Shown here piece after piece: positions 35,023 to 43,743 of a stretch of DNA of 64,000 nucleotides. The position numbers and the translations under genes are program-made. Each line of letters begins with the position of its first letter. Positions within the stretch are counted from its first letter, which is position 1. The notes under the pieces were generated by a model that ran no database searches, had not been told where the DNA came from, and was given only the letters and a program-made list of their open reading frames with translations. The stretch comes from Chordibacter sp038110535 (GTDB taxonomy: Bacteria; Verrucomicrobiota; Verrucomicrobiia; Opitutales; Seribacteraceae). Location: contig JAYNJW010000001.1 in assembly GCA_038110535.1 (NCBI GenBank), forward strand, positions 49,657 through 113,656, given 5' to 3'.

Positions 35023-35865
35023 TCAACTGAGAGGGTGGGAGTTTCTTTTTTCAGCAAGAAAAATGACCAAAAAACCGCCCAAAAGAAGAAAAATAGAGTA
35101 GAATTGTCCGCGAGACATTCCCATAATCAAAGAAGCATCGGGTTCACGGAAAAATTCACCAATAATTCTTGCTAAGGCGTAGGCAGCGAGGAATTCTCCA
35201 CCCAATCGGCCTGGTGTATTCTGGCATACATTAGATTTCCAAAACCTGAACTGAACGAATATAAAAACAAAAACACCCTCGAGTAATGCTGCATATATTT
35301 GCGAAGGATGACGAGCAATGCCCAAAGCAAAATCTGGTGCCTGAGGAAACAAGACGCCCCACGAGATATCTGTTTTTCTGCCCCAAAGTTCGCCGTTGAT
35401 AAAATTTGCCACTCTTCCCAAAAAAAGCCCGGGTGGTACAACGGTGGCGACTAAGTCGGCAACTGGCCAAAAAGATTGGTGCGATTTCCTCACATAGAAT
35501 AATGTTGCTAGAATGACTCCAACAAATCCGCCATGGCTGGCCATACCACCTTGCCAAACATAAAAAATCATTAATGGATCACTAAGCAGTTCATCCGTGC
35601 GGTAAAGTAATGCAAATCCAATTCTACCGCCGAGTAGCACTCCGAAAATTTGAAAGGTCATCAAATTTATGATTTGTTCCTTATCGTATGGGCTTCTCTT
35701 CTTTTTATGGGCACAAAGTAATAAGTAATACGCGGTGATGAATCCAGCCAGGTAAGCGAGACCATACCATCTTAAGCCACCAGGTCCCCAATTCTCCCAG
35801 GATGGAGGGAACTTCCAAAGAAAGGGGCTCAAATTGTGCACCCAATGGGTCGAAAAAATCTCCAT
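35023..35865 (-). CDS. lgt: Prolipoprotein diacylglyceryl transferase
   Basis: A 280-aa polytopic membrane enzyme that transfers diacylglycerol from phosphatidylglycerol to the lipobox cysteine. The signature GRVANFINGELWGR and the catalytic-region GGMASHGGFVGVILA are present; the usual MSFHGG histidine is retained in SHGG. About seven membrane helices. It follows the CNNM/CBS gene by 12 bp and so may be co-transcribed with it. Lipoproteins encoded in this window (62666-62938 and the BatC part of 19283-21691) would be substrates. Confidence 0.95.
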   Translation of the reverse strand: MEIFSTHWVHNLSPFLWKFPPSWENWGPGGLRWYGLAYLAGFITAYYLLLCAHKKKRSPYDKEQIINLMTFQIFGVLLGGRIGFALLYRTDELLSDPLMIFYVWQGGMASHGGFVGVILATLFYVRKSHQSFWPVADLVATVVPPGLFLGRVANFINGELWGRKTDISWGVLFPQAPDFALGIARHPSQIYAALLEGVFVFIFVQFRFWKSNVCQNTPGRLGGEFLAAYALARIIGEFFREPDASLIMGMSRGQFYSIFLLLGGFLVIFLAEKRNSHPLS

Positions 35866-35877
35866 AAATTTATGGTT

Positions 35878-36939
35878 TTAGTTGGATGTTGAGTCGGGAT
35901 TTGGAGGAGTTTGAAGATGATGACGACGCTTCGCTAATTCACGCATATCAACGGCCAGATCATCGTGTTCGAAAATCTCTTGGCCCAAAATACTCTCAAT
36001 AATGTCTTCCATTGCCAAAACTCCAGCGACTGAACCAAATTCGTCCACAACAACAGAGAGTTGCGAATGTTCCGCCAGCAAGAGACGGAGTGCTTTGTCT
36101 GCACTTGCATTCTCAGGAACAAATAATGGATTGAGTGCCAAGTCTTTGAGTTGGGTATGAGATTTTTCCTCGACCATAGCGTTATGCAAGTCCCGCCTAC
36201 GAACCACCCCAGTTATATGATCGATATTGTCCGTATAAACTGGAATGCGGGCGAAGGGAACATTGGGATATTGATCAAATACTTTCTCAACGCAAAGACT
36301 TTCATCTAGGGCCAACATCACCGTGCGGGGAGTCATGATTTCCCTCACTTTTACTCCATCAAGTCGTAAGGCATTTGTTACCCAATCGCTTTCATCTGCA
36401 GATAAAGTTCCCTCTTTTGCACCCTTGCGGGCAAGTAGAATAATTTCTTCCTCATCCTCATCTGTTGATTTTTCTTTGATCGGAACCATGACCCGCATTG
36501 TGATTTTACAAACTTTGGAAAAGGGAGACATCAAAAAACGCACTACGATCAGAGGGGGTACAAATAGTGCCAGCATGTCGGAGCGATAAATCACCGCTAG
36601 ATTCTTGGGCAAAATCTCCGAAAAAAATAGAATTCCAAGGGTCATGCCACCGGCAAACCACAAAAGGGAATTGCTGCCATCGCCAAATGCCTTTTCGGCT
36701 AACCCCCCAGCCAAAGTGGCCCCGAGGGTATTGGCAATGGTATTTAAGCTTAGAATGGCAGAGCTTGTTTCATCAATCTCGTTTCGGTATTTTTCAATCA
36801 AGCTACCTCTCTTGGGAGATTTCTTTTTGAAATTTTCTATTTCAGCCGTGGTAATACTGAGCACCATAGCTTCCAGAATGGAACAGAGTGCGGAAACCCC
36901 AATAGTTAAAACAACGGCAATAACTAGCTGGCTAACCAT
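35878..36939 (-). CDS. CNNM/HlyC-CorC-type membrane protein with CBS pair
   Basis: A 353-aa protein with an N-terminal CNNM (DUF21) membrane domain of three or four helices (residues 1-140, with SAILSLNTIANTLGATLAGG and FFSEILPKNLAVIY). Two CBS motifs follow, VREIMTPRTVMLALDES and ENASADKALRLLLAEHSQLSVVVDEFGSVAGVLAMEDIIESILG. The C-terminal CorC/HlyC ion-associated domain of many family members is missing. Proteins of this type are implicated in Mg2+/Co2+ efflux or sensing; the ligand here is not evident. Divergent from gcvT with an 87-bp gap. Confidence 0.85.
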   Translation of the reverse strand: MVSQLVIAVVLTIGVSALCSILEAMVLSITTAEIENFKKKSPKRGSLIEKYRNEIDETSSAILSLNTIANTLGATLAGGLAEKAFGDGSNSLLWFAGGMTLGILFFSEILPKNLAVIYRSDMLALFVPPLIVVRFLMSPFSKVCKITMRVMVPIKEKSTDEDEEEIILLARKGAKEGTLSADESDWVTNALRLDGVKVREIMTPRTVMLALDESLCVEKVFDQYPNVPFARIPVYTDNIDHITGVVRRRDLHNAMVEEKSHTQLKDLALNPLFVPENASADKALRLLLAEHSQLSVVVDEFGSVAGVLAMEDIIESILGQEIFEHDDLAVDMRELAKRRHHLQTPPNPDSTSN

Positions 36940-37026
36940 TCAAAAGAAATTCTTGTACTTTGACAGAGCATTGGCTCATCTCTTTATTACAAACAACCGA
37001 ACGGCCAATTTTGGCAAGCTTTGAAA

Positions 37027-38130
37027 ATGTCTGAAATAAAAAAACTTACTTTGCATGATCATCATGAAGCACAAGGGGCAAAATTTACTTCCTTTGCGGG
37101 TTGGAATATGCCCGTTTCATATGGAAGTTCATTAAACGAGCATCTTGCCGTTCGTAAATCCGTTGGGTTGTTTGACGTTTCTCATATGGGAGAAATTGAG
37201 GTAGCTGGTAAACAAGCGGAAGAATTCTTGAATTTCGCCCTAACCAATGATCTGAGGGGGTGTGATGTCGGCCAGGCTCAATACTCTATACTTTGCATGG
37301 AAAACGGAGGTGCTGTGGATGATTTGATAGTTTATCGTCGGGAGGCAGATAAATTTCTTCTTTGTGTAAACGCTGCAAATACTGAGATCGATTATGAAGT
37401 TTTGTCGGAACGCAAGGCTGGCTTTAATTGTGAGGTGCAAAATCTTTCTTCAAATTTTGGTCAGCTTGCATGCCAGGGACCATCCGCTGAGAGTATACTA
37501 TCTACCATCATTGATGAGAATTTGTCTTCCCTCGCCAAAATGCATTTCCGCGAAGGAAACTGGTTGGGCTTCCCCTCAATTCTATCGCGAACTGGTTACA
37601 CGGGAGAGGATGGTTTCGAGATTTATTGTTCCATAAACGATCTTTCCAAGTGGGTGAATGCTTTTGAGAGTGCTCCCCAATGCACGGTTCCCTGGATAGG
37701 TTTAGCGGCACGGGACAGTTTGCGCCTCGAGGCAGGATTTCCTCTTTATGGGCATGAATTATCCCTTGATATTTCTCCAGTTCAAGCTGGGTTGTCTTGG
37801 GCCATTGGTTGGGAAAAAACAAGGTTTGTTGGATGCGATGCCTTATCCCAAGAAAAAACAAACCAACCCATGCATCGAGTAGTTCATTACCTTGTCGATG
37901 ACAGGAGGATTCCACGCGAAGGATGTCAAATAAAAGATCCTAAATCGGATGTGGCCGGTGTCGTTCTTTCTGGGGGTTTCTCCCCTCTTCTCAGTCAACC
38001 TATGGGCAGTGCGTTAATCAAGGGCAGTCACTGGTCAAGTCGTGCCGACAATGGTTGGCATGCTTTACTTCGGGAAAACAAAATACCAATCAAGATTGGC
38101 TTGCCTGCCTTGCGTATAAAGCCCTGCTAG
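37027..38130 (+). CDS. gcvT: Glycine cleavage system T protein (aminomethyltransferase)
   Basis: A 367-aa tetrahydrofolate-dependent aminomethyltransferase that takes the aminomethyl group from lipoylated GcvH, releasing ammonia and forming methylene-THF. Motifs are HEAQGAKFTSFAGWNMPVSYG, LFDVSHMGEIEV, ANTEIDYEVL, LACQGPSAESIL, SRTGYTGEDGFEIYC and GLAARDSLRLEAGFPLYGHEL. The ATG at 37027 is chosen over a TTG six bases upstream. No gcvH or gcvP follows: the next gene is convergent, so the rest of the system lies elsewhere or upstream of this locus is unrelated. Confidence 0.93.
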   Translation: MSEIKKLTLHDHHEAQGAKFTSFAGWNMPVSYGSSLNEHLAVRKSVGLFDVSHMGEIEVAGKQAEEFLNFALTNDLRGCDVGQAQYSILCMENGGAVDDLIVYRREADKFLLCVNAANTEIDYEVLSERKAGFNCEVQNLSSNFGQLACQGPSAESILSTIIDENLSSLAKMHFREGNWLGFPSILSRTGYTGEDGFEIYCSINDLSKWVNAFESAPQCTVPWIGLAARDSLRLEAGFPLYGHELSLDISPVQAGLSWAIGWEKTRFVGCDALSQEKTNQPMHRVVHYLVDDRRIPREGCQIKDPKSDVAGVVLSGGFSPLLSQPMGSALIKGSHWSSRADNGWHALLRENKIPIKIGLPALRIKPC

Positions 38131-38172
38131 CAATGGTTATTGCTTTCCAGTAAGAAACCTCCTCGTAGTATA

Positions 38173-38607
38173 CTACTGAATGTCTTGAAAGCCTTTAATT
38201 ATTATGTCGACTCCGGAAAAATTGGTAAAATTTAGATTGTTTACCATCACCACCTCTAACTTTTCTTGAAGTTGCGACCTGACTGTTTTGACCTTACAAT
38301 CTGGTTCAACATGCAGTTGGACTAACAACCGAACCTCCCCCGATTTTTTGAAAATTTTGGTGGATGGGGAGTGAACGCCTGGGATGGTTGCACAAGACTT
38401 GCGGACGAGTTCTCGCAAAGCTTGGGGGGTAATTTGAACGGCACCTTCGTCGTCGCAAAACACAGAAACCAACTCAGATCTTGTCTTCTTAACCATCCCC
38501 CACACCAGGCACAAAAAAAGCACCAAGAGCAATGAGTACCATAAAACAGGAGATAAAACCGCCTCTTGTGGATCAAGACACAGGTAGTCTTGAAATTGAG
38601 CGAACAT
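38173..38607 (-). CDS. AmaP-like membrane-anchored protein
   Basis: A 144-aa protein with one membrane helix (about 20-40, VLWYSLLLVLFLCLVWGMV) and a C-terminal domain with an Asp23-like pattern (GAVQITPQALRELVRKSCATIPGV, SGEVRLLVQLHVEPDC). This is the layout of AmaP, the membrane anchor of Asp23 in Firmicutes. The Asp23-family gene lies only 8 bp upstream, supporting a complex of the two at the membrane. Homology to AmaP itself is uncertain. Confidence 0.65.
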   Translation of the reverse strand: MFAQFQDYLCLDPQEAVLSPVLWYSLLLVLFLCLVWGMVKKTRSELVSVFCDDEGAVQITPQALRELVRKSCATIPGVHSPSTKIFKKSGEVRLLVQLHVEPDCKVKTVRSQLQEKLEVVMVNNLNFTNFSGVDIIIKGFQDIQ

Positions 38608-38615
38608 GACGGTGA

Positions 38616-39068
38616 TTATTCAGATTCTGGAGAAGACCATGTGTCCTCTTCCTCGTCACGGTCTAAACTTTCCTGTTTGATATCATCAATCACAACATCG
38701 ATCACAGATGCGTGGTTACCCGTCATGGACAAGATCTGATCACGGATGGCTTCTTGTATGATCCCGCCCGTTTTGGCAAGGTCTACCCCAAATCGCAGCA
38801 CAACCCTAACTTCAATCTTGTAAGTACCATCTTCATTTTCGCTGACTGAAACCCCGCGCTCAGATTCTTTTTTGGCAAAGAAATCAGTAAGTCCCTCAAC
38901 CACACCTGCTCCCCCTACATTGATAACGCCCTTGACAGACTGGGTTGCCAGTCGAACGATTCCTGCCACTACACTATGATTAATACGGATTGTTCCGAGG
39001 CTTCCATTCTCTTCAGAGAAGGTCGGAATACTTTCATCAGATTCGGAATTGTTTTTCTTTTTGGTCAT
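38616..39068 (-). CDS. Asp23/Gls24 family envelope protein
   Basis: A 150-aa soluble protein with the Asp23 core: GTIRINHSVVAGIVRLATQSVKGVINVGG, a middle strand VSVSENEDGTYKIEVRVVLRFGVDLAKTGGIIQEAIRDQI, and VIDVVIDDI. N and C termini are acidic and probably disordered. In Firmicutes Asp23 proteins form abundant membrane-associated layers related to envelope stress. Here the gene follows accC by 14 bp, so expression is likely tied to fatty-acid synthesis. Confidence 0.85.
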   Translation of the reverse strand: MTKKKNNSESDESIPTFSEENGSLGTIRINHSVVAGIVRLATQSVKGVINVGGAGVVEGLTDFFAKKESERGVSVSENEDGTYKIEVRVVLRFGVDLAKTGGIIQEAIRDQILSMTGNHASVIDVVIDDIKQESLDRDEEEDTWSSPESE

Positions 39069-39082
39069 ATACTTTTACTCTC

Positions 39083-40456
39083 CTAATGAGTTTTCTTGAA
39101 AACATCTTTGGGTGCACGGGATAAAAATTCTTCCACATATGAAGTGGTTGCCTCCCCCTGACGGAAACCAGGGTCGAGCACGATAGCTTTGAGAAATTCA
39201 ATATTAGTATCTATTCCGCGGATCAAATATTCACTTAAGGCTCTGTACATGCGGTCCAATGCAATTTTACGAGTTTTTCCGTAAGTCACGAGCTTGGCGA
39301 TCATACTGTCATAATATGGAGATACGGTGTATCCCCCATAAACATGAGAGTCCACCCGAACGCCGTGACCGCCAGGGGCGTAGTATAAACCAATTGTACC
39401 AGGAGATGGAGCAAATCCATTGGCAGGGTTTTCGGCACAAATTCGACATTCGATCGCATGTTTATTGAACGCAACCTCTTTCTGCGAGATACTGAGCCGG
39501 TTGCCAGAAGCAATGTTGATTTGTTCTTTAATCAGATCAATTCCGGTCACTTCTTCAGTCACCGCGTGTTCCACCTGAATGCGGGTGTTCATTTCAATGA
39601 AATAGAAATTTCCTTTCGAATCTACGAGAAATTCGATGGTGCCAGCGTTGACATAATCTGCTGCCTGGGTTGCCTTGATTGCAGCTTTACCCATGCGTGC
39701 TCTCAGGTTTTTGTCAAGAAAAGGGGATGGTGCTTCCTCGATGACTTTTTGGTGCCTTCTTTGAACCGAGCAATCTCGTTCGCCGAGATGGATTACATTT
39801 CCATGTTTATCCGCCAATACTTGAAATTCGATATGTCTTGGGTTTTCGAGATACTTTTCTACGTATAACGCACCATTTCCAAAGGCTTTGGTGGCTTCCA
39901 AGCGGGCAGATTGAAACTCTTTAGCAAAACTGACCGCATTATGAGCAATGCGCATGCCCCGTCCACCTCCTCCGGCTACGGCCTTTATAATGACAGGGAA
40001 ACCAATCTTTTGGGCAACTTTGATTGCGTCTTTTTCATTGTCAATCGGGCCATCACTTCCTGGTATGATCGGAACGCCAGCTTTGCTTACGGTTTCTCGT
40101 GCCATTGCTTTATCTCCCATTTTACCAATCGTTTCCGATTTTGGGCCAATGAAGTTGATGTTGCAGGAAGCACACTGCTCCGCAAATTCGGCATTTTCCG
40201 ATAAGAAGCCGTATCCAGGATGGATTGCATCAACATCTGCAATTTCAGCAGCACTTAAAATTCGATCAGCCCGGAGGTAACTCTCAGCACCAGATGCTGG
40301 TCCAATACAGATTGCCTCATCTGCAAGTTGAACATGAAGGGACTGCTCATCAGCTTCTGAGTACACTGCAAGGGTCTGGATGCCAAGTTCTCGGCATGCC
40401 CTGACAATTCTCAGGGCGATCTCTCCCCTGTTTGCGATGAGGATCTTGCGAATCAT
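39083..40456 (-). CDS. accC: Acetyl-CoA carboxylase biotin carboxylase subunit
   Basis: A 457-aa ATP-grasp enzyme that carboxylates the biotin of AccB using bicarbonate, the first step of fatty-acid synthesis. Motifs are IRKILIANRGEIALRIVRACRELG, HPGYGFLSENAEFA, the glycine-rich ATP loop KAVAGGGGRGMR, ERDCSVQRRHQKVIEEAPSP, EMNTRIQVEHAVTEEVTGIDL. The ATG at 40456 gives the universal N terminus; a longer frame to 40498 runs into the intergenic space and accB. It begins 7 bp after accB. Confidence 0.97.
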   Translation of the reverse strand: MIRKILIANRGEIALRIVRACRELGIQTLAVYSEADEQSLHVQLADEAICIGPASGAESYLRADRILSAAEIADVDAIHPGYGFLSENAEFAEQCASCNINFIGPKSETIGKMGDKAMARETVSKAGVPIIPGSDGPIDNEKDAIKVAQKIGFPVIIKAVAGGGGRGMRIAHNAVSFAKEFQSARLEATKAFGNGALYVEKYLENPRHIEFQVLADKHGNVIHLGERDCSVQRRHQKVIEEAPSPFLDKNLRARMGKAAIKATQAADYVNAGTIEFLVDSKGNFYFIEMNTRIQVEHAVTEEVTGIDLIKEQINIASGNRLSISQKEVAFNKHAIECRICAENPANGFAPSPGTIGLYYAPGGHGVRVDSHVYGGYTVSPYYDSMIAKLVTYGKTRKIALDRMYRALSEYLIRGIDTNIEFLKAIVLDPGFRQGEATTSYVEEFLSRAPKDVFKKTH

Positions 40457-40463
40457 GTTAAGA

Positions 40464-40925
40464 TTATGATGGACGGATCGTAAATAAGGGCTGGCCAAAC
40501 TCTACACTTGCACCATCTTCTGCAAGGGCCTCCACAATCTCTCCTGTAAAGTCCGATTGAATTTCATTCATTACTTTCATCGCTTCAATAATGCAGAGAA
40601 TATCTCCTTTTTTGACTTTGTCTCCTACTTTGACAAATTCAGGATCTTCTGGAGATGGGCGGCGATAAAATGTTCCGACCATCGGTGAAGCAAAGGACTT
40701 TGAATCGTCCTTCTTCGGAGATAAACTATCAGAAGATGGTGATGGGGGTGCCGAAGCTACTGGAATAGATGCTGGTTGTGAGTGCACAAGCACCTCTCTG
40801 TGGGCTATGGATCCAGAACCAGGCCGGGCCAGTCGTAATTTTAAATCTTTTAGTTCGATCTCAAGTTCAGTGAGATCTGATTTCTGCATTATTGAAACAA
40901 TACCTTTTAGTTCGCTTAAGTCCAA
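40464..40925 (-). CDS. accB: Biotin carboxyl carrier protein of acetyl-CoA carboxylase
   Basis: A 153-aa BCCP. An N-terminal helical segment (residues 1-40, MDLSELKGIVSIMQKSDLTELE), a Pro/Ala/Ser-rich linker (about 45-75), and the biotinyl domain with ASPMVGTFYRRPSPEDPEFVKVGDKVKKGD and the biotin-accepting lysine in EAMKVMN. Biotin would be attached by BirA, encoded about 9 kb away. First gene of accB-accC-asp23-amaP-like; the 103-bp gap upstream should hold the promoter. Confidence 0.96.
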   Translation of the reverse strand: MDLSELKGIVSIMQKSDLTELEIELKDLKLRLARPGSGSIAHREVLVHSQPASIPVASAPPSPSSDSLSPKKDDSKSFASPMVGTFYRRPSPEDPEFVKVGDKVKKGDILCIIEAMKVMNEIQSDFTGEIVEALAEDGASVEFGQPLFTIRPS

Positions 40926-41028
40926 TCTATGGTCCTCCCATTTTGAAGATTATCATTTCCTTCTATCAAAGCTGATTTGCCATATCATGCAATGCTTGTT
41001 TTACTTATGTTTGCATAATCTAAAATTT

Positions 41029-43728
41029 TTAGGGCTTTAAGGAACCTGCTCCTAAGTGAACGGACCACTCGGGATTTTCCCACTCGCCTTGGATTTTTAA
41101 TTTACTGAATTTTGATAAAGGATCTGCCCAATTTACAATTTGTTTTAAGACAGGTATATTGAGATTTCCTGCCAACTTGAAATCAGCCAATAGATCAACT
41201 TCTTGCCTGACCCAATTAACTTCCCCGATTGCTTCAAACTTTGAAAGGGGACCAGATAGACGAGCTCGGTCAAAAATAACACGATCATGTTCCAGCGCAA
41301 AAGGAACTACCAATTCGTTAAAGTTCAATGCATCGGAAGGTAGGGGGAGATTGAATGCACCTAGCTTATTCCTGATTCCACCAAGTAAATGAATGGAACC
41401 GATATCCACATCATGTAGTACCAAATTTCCCGTTCCTTCAAAGTACTTTGCATCGGAAACGGGTCCCTCGGCTTGCATGGAGAGATTTATTTTTCCTGTC
41501 GTGGCTTGCTTCGGTTCGGAATCCTCATTGATCTGATCATCCTTTTGTGAGGATGTTTTTTTTTGCCATTGAGGAGAATTGGATAAATTTTGGAACAATT
41601 TTTGACGGTCTACATTTTTAAGATCTAAGGTAATGGAAATACGATCTGAGTACGGGGATGTATCGCTGAAACTGAGCTTTCCTTGGCCTTCCGCGAAACC
41701 AAAATCATCAAATTTGCCCCTGATCAGTCCATTCGAATTCGAAATTTCCCCGCGAGCATAATCGATATCTATCCCTGCATAAGAAAAAGGTTTGTCCGTT
41801 GATAAATACAAACCATACCAGGATAAGTTATGATCGACAGTTTCAACTTCATCTTGCTTAAACACTTCCCCGCTGGCTTCACAATAAATTGAGGTTGCAT
41901 TTACTTCGCTTAATCCTTCCTCCACTCCTTCCCCAAGAATTCCTTTTGCCTCATTGACTGGGAAGTCCCCTTCAAAAGAAAAGCCTAGTAAGAGGTTGCT
42001 TGGTTCGATTGATCTGGGAAACGATAAATTGCCTTTAATCGAACCATAATTATGCATCATCTTTTTCCCTAATAGCCTAGTTGATGAACCATCAACCTCT
42101 ATGTCTAATAAGCAACTGTTGAAGGGAAAGTTTCTAAAGACTAACTCTTTTGTTTTTACTTGGCCAATTGTGACCGAATTGCCAGGTTGCCCAGCCCAAA
42201 TTCCTTCGATTGAAAAATTTCCAACTGGGATTGCTGAAGAAAAAGAAAAGTCTCTCCAGAGCGGAGACCACCATATCCCTAGCCAGTTATTAATATCGGG
42301 CGGATGACAACTACCGTTCAATAAAAATCTGTATTTTGCAGGATTCCACTTTTGGTAATAAGTACCGGTAACTTCACTCAGACCTAGTTTTCCATAGGCA
42401 TCATTAATATGGATCGTGAAGTCAGACTTGATCTCGCCAGTGAATAGAAATTGACCAGGTGGTGTCTGAAGAGCAGAAAAATCATCGGCACTGACCAAAA
42501 ATTGAATGGGTGAATCTGCTCGGGTGGGCGTGGGATTTTCCCAAAGGCGTATGTATAGCTCTTGTCCATCCATTATCCTCAAATTCCCTTGAGGTAGTTG
42601 GGCATACAAGTCATAAAGTTGAGGAATTAACTTGATTGCTCCATTTGCGATCCACCCATCTTTATTCTTTTCAGCATTCAAAGAAATTTTTGTTCCATTT
42701 GTATCTGAAAAAATATGAGCTTTAAGTTGGGCATTTTCGTGATGAAGAGTCAAATCAAGGGGGGGGAGATTTCCTGAAACTGCACCGGCAACTGACAAAT
42801 TTTTATAGGTAAAATAGATATCTCCAGATAGAAGGTTGTATGTATTCAGATTGATGACACCATTTCCGTGGATCACGGGATAGAAAAAATTTAGATTTGC
42901 AGATTTTGTGTTCAGCCTTAATCGCTCTGCTTGGCTATGGAACCTGTAACCTAAAAGGCCTTCATTTTCAGATTCGGTATTCCACGAAAGTTCAGTCAAA
43001 AAATCTTTTATTTCTTGGTTTCTTTCGTCGTTTCCTTCCTTTTGGGAGATGTAAATTTTACCACCAGTATGATTAAGGAATCCTCGAAAATTGGCATGAA
43101 TCGAAGGAAAAGATTTAGAATAGGAGTGGATCGATTCTTTTAAGGAAAATAAGGAGTCTATCAAATCTCCCCAGTTACTTTCACCCGTGCTTTTCGCAGA
43201 CCATTTGTTTTTGATGATTTGATCTAGGTTCTGGACTTCTAAATTAAGTTCCGAGCGGACCTGTCCGACATGAAGCGAAGTTTTTAAAAATAAAGAATTG
43301 TCCGCATGCTGATGTTTTAAAGAGAAACCTGAAATACCAAAATGATTTTGATCTCTCTCATCAGGGAAAAATTCAGCACCAGAAAGATCGATCTGATTGA
43401 TCAAGGAAAAAGGATCTTTGCCAGGCCATTTCGGACGGAGAGAAAGCGATAGGTTTTTTGATTGGAAAAGGATTTTCTCTCTTCCCTTGATTAGAAGTCC
43501 ATCAAATTTAATTTTCGAGAGTCCCACGATATGGGGTTGCATGATGCTTATTTCAATATCTTCAGAAACAATGGAACGGATTGAAAACTCGATTAACTTT
43601 GCTGGCAGGGGGACCTTGAATTCCCTCATTGAAAAATAAAAGACCTGGGCGAGTAAGCAGATCATAAGAAGTAAACGAACCTTACTTCCTGCTTGGGATA
43701 GGGATAGGTATGTACGAAAAGGCTTCAT
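41029..43728 (-). CDS. AsmA-like large envelope protein
   Basis: An 899-aa protein with one N-terminal membrane helix (about 18-36) and otherwise beta-rich sequence. The C-terminal 200 residues resemble the AsmA_2-type region: GTGNLVLHDVDIGSIHLLGGI, LPSDALNFNELVVPFALEHDRVIFDRARLSGPLSKFEAIGEV, ending in a VLKQIVNWADPLSKF segment. Proteins of this class (AsmA, TamB, YdbH) form long periplasmic bridges that carry phospholipid between membranes. It is the last gene of the long guaB operon, 15 bp after the DUF4340 gene. Assignment is by pattern. Confidence 0.65.
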   Translation of the reverse strand: MKPFRTYLSLSQAGSKVRLLLMICLLAQVFYFSMREFKVPLPAKLIEFSIRSIVSEDIEISIMQPHIVGLSKIKFDGLLIKGREKILFQSKNLSLSLRPKWPGKDPFSLINQIDLSGAEFFPDERDQNHFGISGFSLKHQHADNSLFLKTSLHVGQVRSELNLEVQNLDQIIKNKWSAKSTGESNWGDLIDSLFSLKESIHSYSKSFPSIHANFRGFLNHTGGKIYISQKEGNDERNQEIKDFLTELSWNTESENEGLLGYRFHSQAERLRLNTKSANLNFFYPVIHGNGVINLNTYNLLSGDIYFTYKNLSVAGAVSGNLPPLDLTLHHENAQLKAHIFSDTNGTKISLNAEKNKDGWIANGAIKLIPQLYDLYAQLPQGNLRIMDGQELYIRLWENPTPTRADSPIQFLVSADDFSALQTPPGQFLFTGEIKSDFTIHINDAYGKLGLSEVTGTYYQKWNPAKYRFLLNGSCHPPDINNWLGIWWSPLWRDFSFSSAIPVGNFSIEGIWAGQPGNSVTIGQVKTKELVFRNFPFNSCLLDIEVDGSSTRLLGKKMMHNYGSIKGNLSFPRSIEPSNLLLGFSFEGDFPVNEAKGILGEGVEEGLSEVNATSIYCEASGEVFKQDEVETVDHNLSWYGLYLSTDKPFSYAGIDIDYARGEISNSNGLIRGKFDDFGFAEGQGKLSFSDTSPYSDRISITLDLKNVDRQKLFQNLSNSPQWQKKTSSQKDDQINEDSEPKQATTGKINLSMQAEGPVSDAKYFEGTGNLVLHDVDIGSIHLLGGIRNKLGAFNLPLPSDALNFNELVVPFALEHDRVIFDRARLSGPLSKFEAIGEVNWVRQEVDLLADFKLAGNLNIPVLKQIVNWADPLSKFSKLKIQGEWENPEWSVHLGAGSLKP

Positions 43729-43743
43729 GCAGAAGCAGGCATT

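Noticed and set aside
36605..37024. A 139-codon plus-strand frame before gcvT
   Set aside because: It is antisense to the CNNM/CBS gene, with no conserved features.
38165..38176. Perfect 12-bp palindrome GTAGTATACTAC between gcvT and the AmaP-like gene
   Set aside because: It contains the stop codon of the AmaP-like gene, is short, and has no adjoining T tract or stem extension, so chance is a sufficient explanation.
39458..39868. A 136-codon plus-strand frame
   Set aside because: It is antisense to accC, whose motifs are complete.
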